Shown here piece by piece: positions 1 to 10,920 of a DNA stretch of 64,000 nucleotides; the first letter of the stretch is position 1, and each line of letters opens with the position of its first letter. Under the pieces are notes generated by a model, which was not told the origin of the DNA, ran no database searches, and saw only the letters and a program-made list of their open reading frames with translations. Origin of the DNA: Listeria seeligeri serovar 1/2b str. SLCC3954 (GTDB lineage Bacteria > Bacillota > Bacilli > Lactobacillales > Listeriaceae); assembly GCF_000027145.1 (NCBI RefSeq), contig NC_013891.1:496001-560000 (forward strand), read 5' to 3'. The position numbers were made by a program, and so were the translations under genes.

Positions 1-326
1 TTAGCAGATACTACAACAGAACCATCATGGGACGCATCGACATAACACGGTGGGTTCCCAGTAGCCAAATCTTGGTTAATAAGGGAAAGTGAGCCATCTG
101 CTTCAATTGCAAATGCTGCAACTCCGCCTTTATCCCCGTCTTTTGCTACAGAATAAACAAATTTTTCATCATCTGAAATTTTAAGGTATGTTGGATTGTC
201 CATTTTCCCAGCGAGTGTATTTTCTTTGATTTCTCCAGTTGTTTTGTCGATTACTAGGCGATAAATACCTTGACTTTCGACTTTTGTATATGTACCAATA
301 TAAGCTGTTGCTTCATTATTTGACAT
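1..326 (-). CDS. lactonase family (6-phosphogluconolactonase-like) beta-propeller protein, partial
   Basis: The N-terminal 108 residues of a gene that runs off the left edge. Translation from the ATG at 324-326 starts MSNNEATAYIGTYTKVESQG and continues with NPTYLKISDDEKFVYSV, typical of the seven-bladed beta-propeller lactonase family (YkgB/Pgl type). Enzymatic members hydrolyse 6-phosphogluconolactone in the pentose phosphate pathway, but many homologues have no proven substrate, so function is inferred from family only. A strong Shine-Dalgarno (AGGAGGA complement, 333-339) fixes the start. A TGCTATAAT extended -10 on the minus strand (361-369) could be its promoter. The C-terminal part lies outside the window. 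Confidence 0.85.
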   Translation of the reverse strand, partial: MSNNEATAYIGTYTKVESQGIYRLVIDKTTGEIKENTLAGKMDNPTYLKISDDEKFVYSVAKDGDKGGVAAFAIEADGSLSLINQDLATGNPPCYVDASHDGSVVVSA

Positions 327-465
327 GCCTACTCCTCCTATAAAAGATATTTCCTAATCAATTATAGCATAGTGATGAAAGGATATAAAAACATCGCGTT
401 CATTGCAATATTATTACTCATTTTGTGAATTTTACTATTTATGAAATAATTTTGTAACAAAAGAC

Positions 466-494
466 TTGACTAAGAAACAAAAGTCATGTAAGAT
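466..494 (+). promoter_or_regulatory. sigma-A promoter of the intergenic RNA
   Basis: TTGACT at 466-471, a 17-nt spacer and TAAGAT at 489-494. It points into the structured region that ends at the terminator at 651-684. No ORF of useful length follows before corA, which favours an RNA product or a long leader. Confidence 0.6.
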
Positions 495-499
495 GTAAT

Positions 500-684
500 T
501 ATCCCATAGAGATGTTCGTTTGTAATAAGTTAATTAAAGGTAAATCACTTCCCCCGTAGAAATGTCTTTCATTATTTTATTACAAATGACACTCCTTAAA
601 AAATTGTAGCACAGAATTTCCCAGGTTCTGTGCTATAATTATGTAGATTAAAAAAGAGCTTATTCCGTAGATAGCTCTTTTTTT
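500..684 (+). ncRNA. candidate small RNA or corA leader, Rli31-like
   Basis: A structured, non-coding stretch between a good promoter and an intrinsic terminator. CGTTTGTAATAA-type sequence at 516-528 pairs with 577-589 (about 13 bp with one G-U). The roughly 48-nt loop carries the C-rich motif CACTTCCCCCG (547-557), suited to pairing with G-rich ribosome binding sites. A second hairpin is AGCACAGAA (608-616) with TTCTGTGCT (626-634). From memory, L. monocytogenes encodes the sRNA Rli31, linked to lysozyme resistance and SpoVG, in the corresponding lmo0558-lmo0559 gap. Identity with Rli31 is inferred from position and the C-rich loop, not from alignment. It could instead be a 5' leader of corA. 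Confidence 0.6.
651..684 (+). terminator. intrinsic terminator upstream of corA
   Basis: AAAGAGCT (653-660) pairs with AGCTCTTT (673-680), followed by a T-run to 684. It lies only 29 nt before the corA start, so corA needs read-through or another promoter. The only nearby candidate is TGCTATAAT (631-639), just upstream of this hairpin. Confidence 0.75.
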
Positions 685-713
685 ATGTAATTTTAGAAAG
701 CGAGGATGATTAA

Positions 714-1619
714 ATGCCTTTCCAAACCTATTTTGGTGATAAGAAATATAATTGGGTAAATATCGATATGGACAAATCAGAAAAACTAGATGATGTATAT
801 CAAAGGTACGGGATTGACGATGAGGTAATTGCTTATTCTTTAGATAGAAACGAACGAGCTCATTTTGAATATGATCAAAAGACGGATACCTTTGTGCTTG
901 TTTTTAATGTGCCAGATCAAAGGAAAATAGACAATCATCATGAAACTATTCCAATGGTATTTATGATTAAAGGTCGACAGTTAATCACGCTTACAAATAA
1001 AAACAATCAATATATTACTCAAAAGATGCAAAAACATTTAGAGGATAATACGGAGATGACTATTCATCAATTTTTATTTAGTAGTTTGTATATCATTATG
1101 GACTCGTTTTTTCCTTATGTAGAAGAAATGAATATTGATAGAAAGATAATTAATGACAAATTGAAAATTAAAACGACGAAAAAGAATCTACTGTCGTTAT
1201 CTGATTTGGAAACGGGAATTGTTTATTTTGTCTCTGCTTCGAAGCAAAATGCGGCTTTGCTTGAACAAATGAAAGCACATATGGTGTACCGAGGATTAAA
1301 TGAGGTTGAAAAAGAACAATTTGAAGATGCGTTGATAGAAGCGAGACAGTTAGTTGAAATGACGGATTTAAGTTCACAAATTTTGCAGCAGTTATCAGGA
1401 ACTTATAATAATATCTTGAACAATAACTTGAATGACACGATGAAAATATTAACGGCGCTATCAATTTTGCTAACTGTGCCAACGATAATTACTGGTTTTT
1501 TTGGAATGAATATGCCGCTGCCGCTTGAGCATAATGCTTTTGGCTGGATGGTGACGATTTTCATTAGTATTATTTTGTGGTTTGGACTTTCATATGTTTT
1601 ACGAAGATTAATGAAGTAA
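714..1619 (+). CDS. CorA-family divalent cation transporter
   Basis: A 301-residue member of the CorA/MIT family of Mg2+ (or Co2+/Ni2+) channels. The long N-terminal cytoplasmic domain is followed by two C-terminal membrane helices (about 243-266 and 276-297). The signature GMN motif (GFFGMNMPLP, GMN at about 263-265) forms the pore mouth. The family works as a pentamer in the plasma membrane. The start is supported by GCGAGGATG about 8 nt upstream. The gene stands alone between an upstream terminator (651-684) and a strong bidirectional terminator (1622-1657), so expression may depend on read-through of the structured upstream region. Ion specificity cannot be read from the sequence. Confidence 0.9.
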   Translation: MPFQTYFGDKKYNWVNIDMDKSEKLDDVYQRYGIDDEVIAYSLDRNERAHFEYDQKTDTFVLVFNVPDQRKIDNHHETIPMVFMIKGRQLITLTNKNNQYITQKMQKHLEDNTEMTIHQFLFSSLYIIMDSFFPYVEEMNIDRKIINDKLKIKTTKKNLLSLSDLETGIVYFVSASKQNAALLEQMKAHMVYRGLNEVEKEQFEDALIEARQLVEMTDLSSQILQQLSGTYNNILNNNLNDTMKILTALSILLTVPTIITGFFGMNMPLPLEHNAFGWMVTIFISIILWFGLSYVLRRLMK

Positions 1620-1621
1620 CT

Positions 1622-1657
1622 AAAAAAGGTACTCCGCATGACGCGGAGTACCTTTTT
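1622..1657. terminator. bidirectional terminator between corA and gdhA
   Basis: A perfect 10-bp stem GGTACTCCGC/GCGGAGTACC (1628-1637 with 1643-1652) is flanked by an A-run and a T-run. It serves the convergent genes on both sides. Confidence 0.9.
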
Positions 1658-1661
1658 CTAA

Positions 1662-3056
<1,395 letters not shown>

Positions 3057-3176
3057 TTAAATATTTTGACTATAAGGAAAAGTAGGAAACAAGACACAAA
3101 TACATGCGATGTTATAAAGTGAAAAACAAACGGCATTTTTGCGTCAAGTAGGTCAACTTTTCTTACCTATGTTGTT

Positions 3177-3205
3177 AGTTTACACATTGTTGAGAATATT
3201 TTCAA
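3177..3205 (-). promoter_or_regulatory. candidate gdhA promoter
   Basis: On the minus strand TTGAAA (3200-3205), a 17-nt spacer and TAAACT (3177-3182). This predicts a leader of about 130 nt before gdhA. Confidence 0.4.
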
Positions 3206-3336
3206 GCATAAAAACCAATTTTTCAGAAATTTTTTAAAATCTAGTTAATGAGAGCGTTTGCCTGGATTCTAACTAAATAAAAAGGGATATTTTCCGTTAT
3301 TTTTAGTTTTTTACCTAACTGACATCTATTTGCGCG

Positions 3337-3366
3337 AAAAAATAACCGCACCAGGGGGATGCGGTT
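3337..3366 (-). terminator. his operon terminator
   Basis: On the minus strand AACCGCA pairs with TGCGGTT (3360-3366 with 3344-3350), followed by an interrupted U-run (3337-3343). It lies about 200 nt downstream of hisE. Confidence 0.65.
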
Positions 3367-3567
3367 AAAGGGAGTATTAGGGAGTTCATAATGTTAAAGT
3401 AACGCCAAGGGATAAGACGAATTTGAATTTTAGAAATCAAAACTTTAACATCACTCGCTTTCTTTTGGGTAAAAGCGCTCCATGGAAACAAGTATATAAA
3501 AGAATTCGCAAATAATCCTGCGTTTTTTCTTACAATAATAATCTCCAAGGTTACGAAATTGTCATGT

Positions 3568-3879
3568 TTATAATTTATCAATTTCTTTGCGGTCACGGGT
3601 AGTACTTAGTTTTCCTGCCCGTCCGTCTAATTCTGCTTGAATAGCGGAAAGCGGGATATTTTTTTCTACGAGTAAAACGAGCAGATGGTAAGTGAGATCG
3701 GATACTTCGGAAATCAATTCTTGGTCGTTATTTTTTGCGGCGATGACGACTTCGGTAGTTTCTTCGCCGACTTTTTTTAAAATTTTATCGAGACCTTTGT
3801 CGAATAAGTAGTTGGTATAAGAGCCTTCTTTGGGTGTTTCTTTGCGGAGGCTAATTTCTTCATATAATTTGCCTAACAT
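3568..3879 (-). CDS. hisE: phosphoribosyl-ATP pyrophosphatase
   Basis: A 103-residue all-alpha NTP pyrophosphohydrolase that removes pyrophosphate from phosphoribosyl-ATP, the second step of histidine synthesis. The MazG-like acidic signature [13 protein letters not shown] and the following [14 protein letters not shown] segment supply the Mg2+ ligands. It is a separate gene here, whereas enterobacteria fuse it to HisI. Its start codon abuts the hisI stop (3880-3882), so the two are probably translationally coupled. It is the last gene of the his operon. Confidence 0.95.
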   Translation of the reverse strand: MLGKLYEEISLRKETPKEGSYTNYLFDKGLDKILKKVGEETTEVVIAAKNNDQELISEVSDLTYHLLVLLVEKNIPLSAIQAELDGRAGKLSTTRDRKEIDKL

Positions 3880-4197
3880 TTACTCTTCCTCCTTTATCAA
3901 ATTGAAAAAACAACTTCTTTTTCCTGTGTGGCAAGCGGGGCCGGTTTGGATGACGCGGATGAGCAGGGTATCGTTATCGCAGTCTGTCCAAATTTGCTGC
4001 ACTTTTTGCGTGTGTCCGCTTGTTGCTCCTTTATTCCATAGTTCATTTCTGGAACGAGAATAGAACCAAGTGAAGCCTGTTTCTAGTGTTTTTTGGTAGC
4101 TTGCTTCATTCATGTAAGCTAGCATCAACACTTCGCCATTTTGGTCGTCTAAAATAATTGTCGGGACTAGCCCTTTTGAAAAATCAACGTGATTCAT
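3880..4197 (-). CDS. hisI: phosphoribosyl-AMP cyclohydrolase
   Basis: A 105-residue zinc enzyme that opens the purine ring of phosphoribosyl-AMP, step three of histidine synthesis. [17 protein letters not shown] and [21 protein letters not shown] are family signatures. The metal ligands lie in the [10 protein letters not shown] and GPACHTG segments. The gene overlaps hisF by 4 nt and directly precedes hisE. No fusion to HisE is present. Confidence 0.95.
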   Translation of the reverse strand: MNHVDFSKGLVPTIILDDQNGEVLMLAYMNEASYQKTLETGFTWFYSRSRNELWNKGATSGHTQKVQQIWTDCDNDTLLIRVIQTGPACHTGKRSCFFNLIKEEE

Positions 4198-4949
4198 GGG
4201 CGGATATTCACTCCTTTTTCAAGTAAAGTGGTTTTGACGTTTTTGATACTAAGTTCGCCGTAATGAAAAATACTTGCGGCAAGTGCGGCGGTTGCGTTTG
4301 TTTTTTCGAATACTTCTGCCATATGATTGGCATTTCCGCATCCGCCAGAAGCGATGACTGGGACAGAAACGGCTTCTGAAATTGCTTTTGTAAGTGGAAT
4401 ATCATAACCATTTTTGGTGCCATCGCCGTCCATGCTCGTTAGCAGGATTTCGCCAGCTCCGAGACGAACCGCTTTTTTTGCCCACTCAATGGCGTCAAGT
4501 CCAGTGTCGTTTCGACCACCTTGTGTGTAGACGCTCCAATTTTCGCCATTCCATTTAGCATCAATGGCGACGACGATACATTGGTTACCAAATTTTGCTG
4601 CTCCTTCTTGGATGAGCTCTGGTCGTTTAATTGCTGCTGAATTGAGTGATATTTTGTCCGCACCTGCTTGGAGCAAATTTTTCATGTCGGAAATGCTGTT
4701 AATTCCACCGCCTACCGTGAGGGGAATAAAAACTTGTTCGGCTGTTCGTTCGACGACATCAATCATGGTTTCGCGAAGTTCGACGGTAGCGGTTATATCA
4801 AGAAAAACGAGTTCATCGGCGCCAGCTTCATTGTAGGCTTTGGCGATTTCGATGGGGTCTCCAACGTCTGTTAGCGAGACGAAATTAACGCCTTTTACTA
4901 CTCGGCCTGCTGTAACATCAAGGCAAGGGATAATTCGTTTAGTAAGCAA
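4194..4949 (-). CDS. hisF: imidazole glycerol phosphate synthase cyclase subunit
   Basis: A 251-residue TIM-barrel subunit that uses ammonia delivered by HisH to convert PRFAR into imidazole glycerol phosphate and AICAR. The catalytic aspartates are visible in [14 protein letters not shown] (residue 11) and [10 protein letters not shown] (about 130). The phosphate-binding loops show LTVGGGI and IASGGCG. The gene overlaps both neighbours (hisA 11 nt, hisI 4 nt), as in the rest of this operon. AICAR produced here feeds purine synthesis. Confidence 0.96.
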   Translation of the reverse strand: MLTKRIIPCLDVTAGRVVKGVNFVSLTDVGDPIEIAKAYNEAGADELVFLDITATVELRETMIDVVERTAEQVFIPLTVGGGINSISDMKNLLQAGADKISLNSAAIKRPELIQEGAAKFGNQCIVVAIDAKWNGENWSVYTQGGRNDTGLDAIEWAKKAVRLGAGEILLTSMDGDGTKNGYDIPLTKAISEAVSVPVIASGGCGNANHMAEVFEKTNATAALAASIFHYGELSIKNVKTTLLEKGVNIRP

Positions 4950-5661
4950 GCTGTTCCACCTCGATTATGTCTGCCATCGAAATATTTTTATTGTAAAGTG
5001 CTTTTCCAGCGATAGCACCGTACAAATTGAGTTTAGCAAGGTTTTCCAAGTCTTTCCGGCTACTCACACCACCCGAAGCAATTAAGTTTACGGCAACGTG
5101 ATTTTTTAAAGCTTCCATTTGTGTTAAATTAGGACCAGTTAGTGTGCCATCACGACTAATATCGGTATAAATGATAGTTTCGACTTGCATTTGTTCCATT
5201 TTCTTAGCTAAATCCAAATAATTTACTTGGCTGACATCAAGCCAACCACTTGTTGCAACATAGCCATTTTTAGCATCAATTCCAGCAATGATTTTCGGAC
5301 CGTATTTTTGTACTGCTGTTTGTAAAAAATCGGGGTCGGTAAGCGCGGCTGAGCCAATGATGACACGGTCAATTCCAGATTGAAGATAATAATCGACTTG
5401 CGCCATACTGCGGATTCCTCCGCCAACTTGAACGGGAATCGCGGAAGCTTTTTTCATTTCTTTAATCACTTCAAGATTCACGGGACGGCCTTCTAGAGCA
5501 CCGTCTAAATCAACAATGTGTAAATAAGAAGCACCATCGCGAGCAAAGGTGGTTGCTTGTGCGACTGGGTCAGGATTTACAATTGTTTTTTTTGTGAAAT
5601 CACCTTGGAAAAGTCGGACGCATTGTCCATTTTTTAAATCGATTGCTGGGAAGATTTGCAT
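4939..5661 (-). CDS. hisA: ProFAR isomerase
   Basis: A 240-residue TIM barrel, paralogous to HisF, that catalyses the Amadori rearrangement of ProFAR to PRFAR. The general-base aspartate lies in [14 protein letters not shown] (residue 8) and the general acid in [14 protein letters not shown]. Phosphate-binding motifs are VGGGIRS and IASGGV. The reading frame overlaps hisH by 28 nt and hisF by 11 nt, which implies coupled translation. Confidence 0.96.
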   Translation of the reverse strand: MQIFPAIDLKNGQCVRLFQGDFTKKTIVNPDPVAQATTFARDGASYLHIVDLDGALEGRPVNLEVIKEMKKASAIPVQVGGGIRSMAQVDYYLQSGIDRVIIGSAALTDPDFLQTAVQKYGPKIIAGIDAKNGYVATSGWLDVSQVNYLDLAKKMEQMQVETIIYTDISRDGTLTGPNLTQMEALKNHVAVNLIASGGVSSRKDLENLAKLNLYGAIAGKALYNKNISMADIIEVEQLAY

Positions 5662-6266
5662 GTTTCGATGACCTCCTTAAAACCAGTTAAAATTCTGAGT
5701 CCGATTTCGCCACTTTTTTCAGGATGGAACTGTGCGCCGTAGATGTTTCCGTTATTTATCATGCTTGGTATTTCGACTGAATAACTGCTCGTTGCGATAA
5801 TATATTTTTCGGGACAATTAGCGTAATAAGAATGAACATAATAAACATATTCACCCTCTAAATTTGTTGTTAAAGGTGTTGTTTGGTGGATATTTAGTTG
5901 GTTCCAGCCCATATGAGGAACGGCAAATTTGGGTTCGTCTGGTAGTTTTTCGACTTGACCGGGAATAAGTCCAAGTCCTTTTGTAAGGCTGTGTTCGTTG
6001 CTTGAGTCAAGTAGGAGTTGCATGCCAAGACAAACACCAAGAATAGGCTTACCGGTTGTAGCAACTTCTTTGAGCGTTGTATCTAGTCCGCGCTGAATGA
6101 GTTCTTGCATAGCTTCCGGAAAGGCTCCAACACCGGGAAGAATAATACCGTCTGCTGCTTTGATATCCTTTTTATTACTAGAAATTTTGTTTGGTAGGCC
6201 GATGAAATCTAAGGCTTTACGGATGCTCTTTGTATTTCCTGTGTCATAATCGACAATAACAATCAT
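5634..6266 (-). CDS. hisH: imidazole glycerol phosphate synthase glutaminase subunit
   Basis: A 210-residue class I glutamine amidotransferase that supplies ammonia to HisF. The nucleophile is Cys79 in GVCLGMQLLL, and the His-Glu pair of the triad lies in GAQFHPEKSG. The oxyanion segment LPGVGAFPEAM is also present. The gene abuts hisB without a gap and overlaps hisA, in keeping with the obligate HisF-HisH complex encoded in the same transcript. Confidence 0.96.
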   Translation of the reverse strand: MIVIVDYDTGNTKSIRKALDFIGLPNKISSNKKDIKAADGIILPGVGAFPEAMQELIQRGLDTTLKEVATTGKPILGVCLGMQLLLDSSNEHSLTKGLGLIPGQVEKLPDEPKFAVPHMGWNQLNIHQTTPLTTNLEGEYVYYVHSYYANCPEKYIIATSSYSVEIPSMINNGNIYGAQFHPEKSGEIGLRILTGFKEVIETCKSSQQSI

Positions 6267-6851
6267 TTACAGGACTCCTTTCGTAGAGTTGACGCCTTTA
6301 ATTTCAGGGTTAGTGGTAATTGCTTCACGGAGCGCACGGCCAAAAGCTTTGAAGAGCGCTTCGATTTTATGATGGGTATTTTTTCCGTAAAGGACGCGGA
6401 GATGTAAATTCATTTCGGCATTAAAAGCAACTGCTTGAAAAAATTCTTCTACAAGTTCCGTATCAAAATCGCCAAGTTTGGGATTTGTTAGTTCTGCATC
6501 AAAAACGAGGTATGATCGCCCACTTAAGTCAAGAGCTGCAAAACCAAGTGATTCATCCATCGGGACATAGGCGGAACCGTAACGATTGATGCCGGCTTTA
6601 TCACCAAGCGATTCTTTTAAACAAAGTCCAAGGGTAATCCCGATATCTTCCACAGTGTGATGTGCGTCAACATAAGTATCACCATCTGCTTTTACGTGTA
6701 AAGTAATTCGGCTATGTTTGGCAAATAGGGTAAGCATATGGTCTAAAAAGCCCACTCCAGTTGAAATTGTAGCTTCTTCTTGAGCGTCTAGATTTAGCGC
6801 AAGTTCAATGTCTGTTTCTGCAGTAGTTCGAGTTTTCGTTGCTGTTCTCAT
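6267..6851 (-). CDS. hisB: imidazoleglycerol-phosphate dehydratase
   Basis: A 194-residue monofunctional dehydratase for the sixth step. The paired Mn2+-binding motifs are [10 protein letters not shown] and [15 protein letters not shown]. The HAD-type histidinol phosphatase domain fused to HisB in enterobacteria is absent. That activity is supplied instead by the PHP-family HisJ encoded divergently at 10093. The gene is flush with hisH and hisD. Confidence 0.96.
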   Translation of the reverse strand: MRTATKTRTTAETDIELALNLDAQEEATISTGVGFLDHMLTLFAKHSRITLHVKADGDTYVDAHHTVEDIGITLGLCLKESLGDKAGINRYGSAYVPMDESLGFAALDLSGRSYLVFDAELTNPKLGDFDTELVEEFFQAVAFNAEMNLHLRVLYGKNTHHKIEALFKAFGRALREAITTNPEIKGVNSTKGVL

Positions 6852-8135
6852 TTACTTTTCCTCCTCAAAACGAATTTGAATTGCTTTGGCGTGTGCATCT
6901 AAGCCTTCTTTTTTAGCGAGTAAAATAATGGCGTCTTTTTCTTTGGCTAATGCTTCTTTTGTATAAGAAATAAAGGAAGAGCGCTTCGTGAAATCTTCTA
7001 CGCCGAGTGGGGAGAAAAACTTCGCTGTTCCGCTTGTCGGTAACACGTGGTTTGGCCCAGCAAAGTAGTCTCCAAGCGGTTCAGAAGCATAACTTCCTAG
7101 GAAAATCGAGCCAGCGTTTTTAATTTCGTGTAAATAATTCATCGGGCTTTCTAATTGTACTTCTAAATGCTCTGGGGCTATTTCATTCATAATTTCGAAC
7201 ATATCTGCTTGGTTTTGGGCGAGAATGATTTTTCCTTCTGAGCGGATTGATTCGGCTGCAATGGCTTTTCGAGGAAGCTTTTCTAGTTGAGCGTAAATTT
7301 GAGTTTCAGTTTCTTTGGCGATCTTTTCACTAGTTGTGATTAGAATAGCGCGAGATAATGTATCGTGCTCTGCCTGGGAGAGTAAGTCGGCTGCGATGAA
7401 TGATGGGTTTGCTGAATCATCAGCGAGCACGACGATTTCAGATGGTCCGGCAATCATATCAATATCTACTAGCCCAAAAACTTCTCGTTTCGCTGTAGCT
7501 ACATAAATATTTCCCGGACCGACGATTTTATCTACTTTTGGAATGGACTCGGTTCCGTAAGCTAAGGCGGCAATTCCTTGTGCACCGCCAACTTGATAAA
7601 TCTCATCCACTCCGGCAATTTGAGCTGCAGCAAGTACGTGCGAATTAATGCCATTTTCGCCGGGCGGGGTAATCATTACGATGCGCTCTACCCCAGCAAT
7701 TTTGGCAGGTAGAACGTTCATTAAAACGGATGATGGGTAGGCTGCTGTGCCACCTGGAACATAGACACCAACAGTTGCTAAAGGACGAATAAGTTGCCCG
7801 CGAATCACACCAGTTTTTTCATTATCTAAAAAGGCATTTTGTTTTTGCTTCAAATGAAAGCTTTCAATGTTTGCTTTTGCTTGTTGCAGCACTTCTAGAA
7901 AGGGAGCATCGACTTGATTCAAGGCTGTTGTGATTTCGTCATCGCTCACACGTAATTCGGAAAGGGAAACTTTGTCAAATTGTTCTGTGAAGTGGAGAAC
8001 TGCCTTGTCGCCGTCTGTTTTTACTTGTTGGATAATTGCTTTCACCTGTGTTTCGATAGTTGCGGTATCAGTGGTGGACTTGATAGACTTTAATTCACTC
8101 AAAATAGCTTCCGTAGTTCCTGTTAAATACTTCAT
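6852..8135 (-). CDS. hisD: histidinol dehydrogenase
   Basis: A 427-residue Zn2+- and NAD+-dependent enzyme that oxidises histidinol to histidine through the aldehyde. Recognisable segments are [39 protein letters not shown] and DLLSQAEHD. The catalytic EHLEVQ segment and GNIYVA loop are intact, and length is normal for the family. It overlaps hisG by 4 nt and abuts hisB. Confidence 0.97.
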   Translation of the reverse strand: MKYLTGTTEAILSELKSIKSTTDTATIETQVKAIIQQVKTDGDKAVLHFTEQFDKVSLSELRVSDDEITTALNQVDAPFLEVLQQAKANIESFHLKQKQNAFLDNEKTGVIRGQLIRPLATVGVYVPGGTAAYPSSVLMNVLPAKIAGVERIVMITPPGENGINSHVLAAAQIAGVDEIYQVGGAQGIAALAYGTESIPKVDKIVGPGNIYVATAKREVFGLVDIDMIAGPSEIVVLADDSANPSFIAADLLSQAEHDTLSRAILITTSEKIAKETETQIYAQLEKLPRKAIAAESIRSEGKIILAQNQADMFEIMNEIAPEHLEVQLESPMNYLHEIKNAGSIFLGSYASEPLGDYFAGPNHVLPTSGTAKFFSPLGVEDFTKRSSFISYTKEALAKEKDAIILLAKKEGLDAHAKAIQIRFEEEK

Positions 8136-8773
8136 TTGTTACGTTCCTCCTTTATTACCTTTTCTAGCTGATCAATTAATTCAAAAATTTGTGTTTTATT
8201 CTGTTTCAAGGAAGCTTTATTAACAATCATTCTGGCCGAGATTGGGTACATTTTGTCATAAATTTGCAAGCCGTTTTCTTTTAGAGTAGAACCAGTTTCG
8301 ACGATGTCAATGATGGCATCGGCTAGACCAAGTACGGGTGCGATTTCGACAGAGCCTTCGATTTTGATAATCTCGACGTCTTCTCCTTTTTCACGGAAAT
8401 ATTTAGAGGCAATATTTGGATATTTAGTCGCGATAATCTTTCGGCGGTAACTGCTTATGTCGAATGCAGGTGTCGAAGCAAGACAAAACTGACATTTACC
8501 AATTTCTAGATCAAGCATTTCATAATGGGATTTGGAGGCTTCAAGTAAGATATCTTTACCAACAATACCAATATCCGCCACACCATGTTTCACATAAGTC
8601 ATTACGTCGACAGCTTTCACTAGAATAAAAGAAATCGGTTGCGTCGGACTGTGGAAAATGAGTTTCCGCTTTTTATCTTCCATAGAAGAGCAATCAATAC
8701 CAGCTTTTTCTAAAAGTCTAATGGCATCTTTTTCGAGTCTTCCTTTTGTTAAAGCAATTTTAAGTACTTTCAT
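8132..8773 (-). CDS. hisG: ATP phosphoribosyltransferase, short form catalytic subunit
   Basis: A 213-residue short-form HisG that lacks the C-terminal ACT-like regulatory domain of long HisG. It condenses ATP with PRPP in the committed step. [26 protein letters not shown] and the PRPP-binding [17 protein letters not shown] are present. Short HisG requires HisZ as partner, and hisZ lies immediately upstream with a 4-nt overlap. Feedback inhibition by histidine is therefore expected through HisZ (family knowledge). Confidence 0.96.
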   Translation of the reverse strand: MKVLKIALTKGRLEKDAIRLLEKAGIDCSSMEDKKRKLIFHSPTQPISFILVKAVDVMTYVKHGVADIGIVGKDILLEASKSHYEMLDLEIGKCQFCLASTPAFDISSYRRKIIATKYPNIASKYFREKGEDVEIIKIEGSVEIAPVLGLADAIIDIVETGSTLKENGLQIYDKMYPISARMIVNKASLKQNKTQIFELIDQLEKVIKEERNK

Positions 8774-9951
8774 TCTCCCGCCTCCTTAGCAAAAATGGTT
8801 TTTGTTCCTCCTGTTGATACGTGAACCACTCTAGGGATTTTCCATTTTTTGGCGAAAGAAATTGCATTGCTTGGTTCTTCAAAAAAACTTAATTCGCTGT
8901 TCGGTGTTCGCTTCATTAATTGTTCTGCTTCTGGTAGTGCAGCTAAGTCGTAATGGATTAAAAGGGTTGTAGCAGCTTGTTTTTGGATGATACCAGCGCG
9001 GTTTTGTAAGTTGGTGAGAGAATCAAGATTAAGTGCCAGACCGACTGCTGGTGAAGAGGAGGTGGTAAATTGTTCGAGTAAGTGATCGTAACGCCCGCCG
9101 CTTAAAAAGTTGTCGGCAGCGAGATCGGCATAACCTCTAAAAATAATTCCTGTATAATAATGGAAGTCTTGCACTAATCCTAAATCTACATTGATATCAG
9201 CTGTATAAGAAACGGCGGCAACGATTGTTTCTATTTCGGTTAGTGCAGTTAAAATTCCTTTGTCCTTTGTTAATTTTTTTGCTTGGGGTAGAATCGTATT
9301 CGCTGGCCCAAATAATCGAGGTAGCGCTAGAATGAATGCGTCTAGTGTGCTTGGATTATTTTCGACAAATTGTTGGATTCCGGTCAAACTTTTATTTTGG
9401 ATAAGCAAGCGGAAATCAATTTCAGCTGTTTCAGAAAGGTTTAAAAGATGGACAACACGACGATAAATGGCTGCGTGACCAAGTTCAATTTGAAAATTCG
9501 GAATTTCAAGAGCATTTAAAACCCCGATTCCACTTAGGATACATTCGATTTCAGCCTTAATCGAAGGATAGCCAATAATTTCAATTCCTGCTTGGGTTTG
9601 TTCGTTTTGTTCCCCACCAAAATCTTCATTGGCGCGAAAGATTTTCCCACTATATGAAAGTTTTAAAGGTAGCGTAACACCAGTTGTACTAACCACTCGA
9701 CCAATTGGCAAAGTCATATCTGGCCGCAGAACGGTTAAACGACCTTTTTCATCAAAGAAGCGATACATTTTCGTATCTGCTTGATTTTCTGAGGAAAACA
9801 CATCGGCAAATTCAATTATCGGGGTCTCGATTCGTTTAAATCCACGTTTTCCAAAATACTGATTCACTTGTTGCTCAATTTTATAGGCAGTTTGTGCTTC
9901 ACGAAATAATTTATCACGTGTTCCAGTTGGCAAGTTCCGATTCAAATTCAT
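8770..9951 (-). CDS. hisZ: ATP phosphoribosyltransferase regulatory subunit
   Basis: A 393-residue paralogue of histidyl-tRNA synthetase without aminoacylation function. It has a class II fold with [13 protein letters not shown] (motif 2-like) and [11 protein letters not shown]. It lacks the full-length anticodon domain of HisS. It forms a hetero-octamer with short HisG. It is the first gene of the his operon. The ATG at 9951 is preceded by AAAAGGAGC. A promoter with consensus-like boxes lies about 36 to 64 nt upstream. Confidence 0.95.
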   Translation of the reverse strand: MNLNRNLPTGTRDKLFREAQTAYKIEQQVNQYFGKRGFKRIETPIIEFADVFSSENQADTKMYRFFDEKGRLTVLRPDMTLPIGRVVSTTGVTLPLKLSYSGKIFRANEDFGGEQNEQTQAGIEIIGYPSIKAEIECILSGIGVLNALEIPNFQIELGHAAIYRRVVHLLNLSETAEIDFRLLIQNKSLTGIQQFVENNPSTLDAFILALPRLFGPANTILPQAKKLTKDKGILTALTEIETIVAAVSYTADINVDLGLVQDFHYYTGIIFRGYADLAADNFLSGGRYDHLLEQFTTSSSPAVGLALNLDSLTNLQNRAGIIQKQAATTLLIHYDLAALPEAEQLMKRTPNSELSFFEEPSNAISFAKKWKIPRVVHVSTGGTKTIFAKEAGE

Positions 9952-9986
9952 CTGGTTAGCTCCTTTTCACATTTTAGTTTATTAGC

Positions 9987-10015
9987 ATATTAGCACGTTA
10001 AAGCGTTTTTGTAAA
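9987..10015 (-). promoter_or_regulatory. his operon promoter
   Basis: On the minus strand TTTACA (10010-10015), a 17-nt spacer and TAATAT (9987-9992). The leader is too short for a T-box, and no attenuator-like hairpin or His-codon leader peptide is visible. Tandem TTAGCATA/TTAGCACG sequences overlap the -10. Confidence 0.6.
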
Positions 10016-10031
10016 TAAAGAACAGTTCATT

Positions 10032-10041
10032 ATGGTATAAT
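10032..10041 (+). promoter_or_regulatory. hisJ extended -10 promoter
   Basis: ATGGTATAAT provides a TGnTATAAT extended -10 (TATAAT at 10036-10041). It is embedded in the short inverted repeat GGTA...TACC (10034-10050). No good -35 is visible. Confidence 0.5.
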
Positions 10042-10092
10042 TAGTGTACCATTTGCTAAGCTTAGGGAAAAGAAATTTGAGGAGTGTGGAGT

Positions 10093-10920
10093 ATGAAACG
10101 AGATGGACATACGCATACAGAATTTTGTCCGCATGGGACGCGAGAAGATGTAGAGGAAATGATTTTAAAGGCGATAAAACTCGGCTTTGATGAGTATTCC
10201 ATTGTTGAACACGCGCCACTTCCTAATGAGTTTATCCAAAAAGCAGCCGGTGACCGAGAAGCAGTAGAGACGGCAAGTATGGCGCTTAGTGATATCCATT
10301 ATTATTTAAAAAAAATGATGCATTTGAAGAAAAAATATGCGAGTGATTTATTGATACATATTGGTTTTGAAGTTGATTATTTACTAGGGTTTGAGGATTT
10401 TACGCGCGATTTTCTAGATGAATATGGCCCGCAAACAGACGACGGGGTTTTGTCGTTGCACTTTTTAGCGGGACAAGATGGTCAGCGTTCGATTGATTTT
10501 TCGGCAGCAGATTATGATGAAGGAATTGTACAGTTTTATGGGGGATTTGAACAAGCGCAACTGGCCTATTTGGAAGGAATTAAGCAGTCGATTGAAGCGA
10601 ATTTAGGTAAATTTAAGCCAACAAGGATAGGGCATATTTCTTTGTGTCAGAAGTTTTGGCAGTATTTTGGACCGGAGAAAAATGTTTTTTCGGATGAGGT
10701 AACAGCACAATTTCAACAAATTCTTACGTTGGTGAAAAAGCGCGACTATGAGCTTGATTTTAATACGGCGGGATTATTTAAACCATTATGTGGAGAAACT
10801 TATCCGCCAAAAGAAATTGCTTCACTAGCGAATGAATTACAAATTCCGTTTGTGTATGGTTCGGATTCTCACGGTGTCAAGGACGTGGGGCGTGGCTATG
10901 ATGTTTATTGCCAAAAGTAA
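10093..10920 (+). CDS. hisJ: histidinol-phosphatase, PHP family
   Basis: A 275-residue PHP-domain phosphatase expected to convert histidinol phosphate to histidinol. The metal-binding motif RDGHTHTEFCPHG opens the protein. Further ligands lie in EYSIVEHAPLP, HIGFEVDYL and the C-terminal YGSDSHG. The open frame extends to a GTG at 10084, but the ATG at 10093 has GGAG 8 nt upstream and is preferred. The gene is divergent from the his operon, whose HisB lacks a phosphatase domain, so it completes the pathway. It ends overlapping the convergent MGMT-like gene by 16 nt. Confidence 0.92.
   Translation: MKRDGHTHTEFCPHGTREDVEEMILKAIKLGFDEYSIVEHAPLPNEFIQKAAGDREAVETASMALSDIHYYLKKMMHLKKKYASDLLIHIGFEVDYLLGFEDFTRDFLDEYGPQTDDGVLSLHFLAGQDGQRSIDFSAADYDEGIVQFYGGFEQAQLAYLEGIKQSIEANLGKFKPTRIGHISLCQKFWQYFGPEKNVFSDEVTAQFQQILTLVKKRDYELDFNTAGLFKPLCGETYPPKEIASLANELQIPFVYGSDSHGVKDVGRGYDVYCQK

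Noticed and set aside
3315..3596. 93-codon open frame on the minus strand after hisE
   Set aside because: It overlaps the end of hisE and the his terminator hairpin, has no ribosome binding site, and its composition is not protein-like.
9952..10083. T-box or His leader peptide before the his operon
   Set aside because: The region is only about 130 bp, has a promoter 36 nt from hisZ, and lacks the T-box sequence, a His-codon run or an attenuator hairpin.
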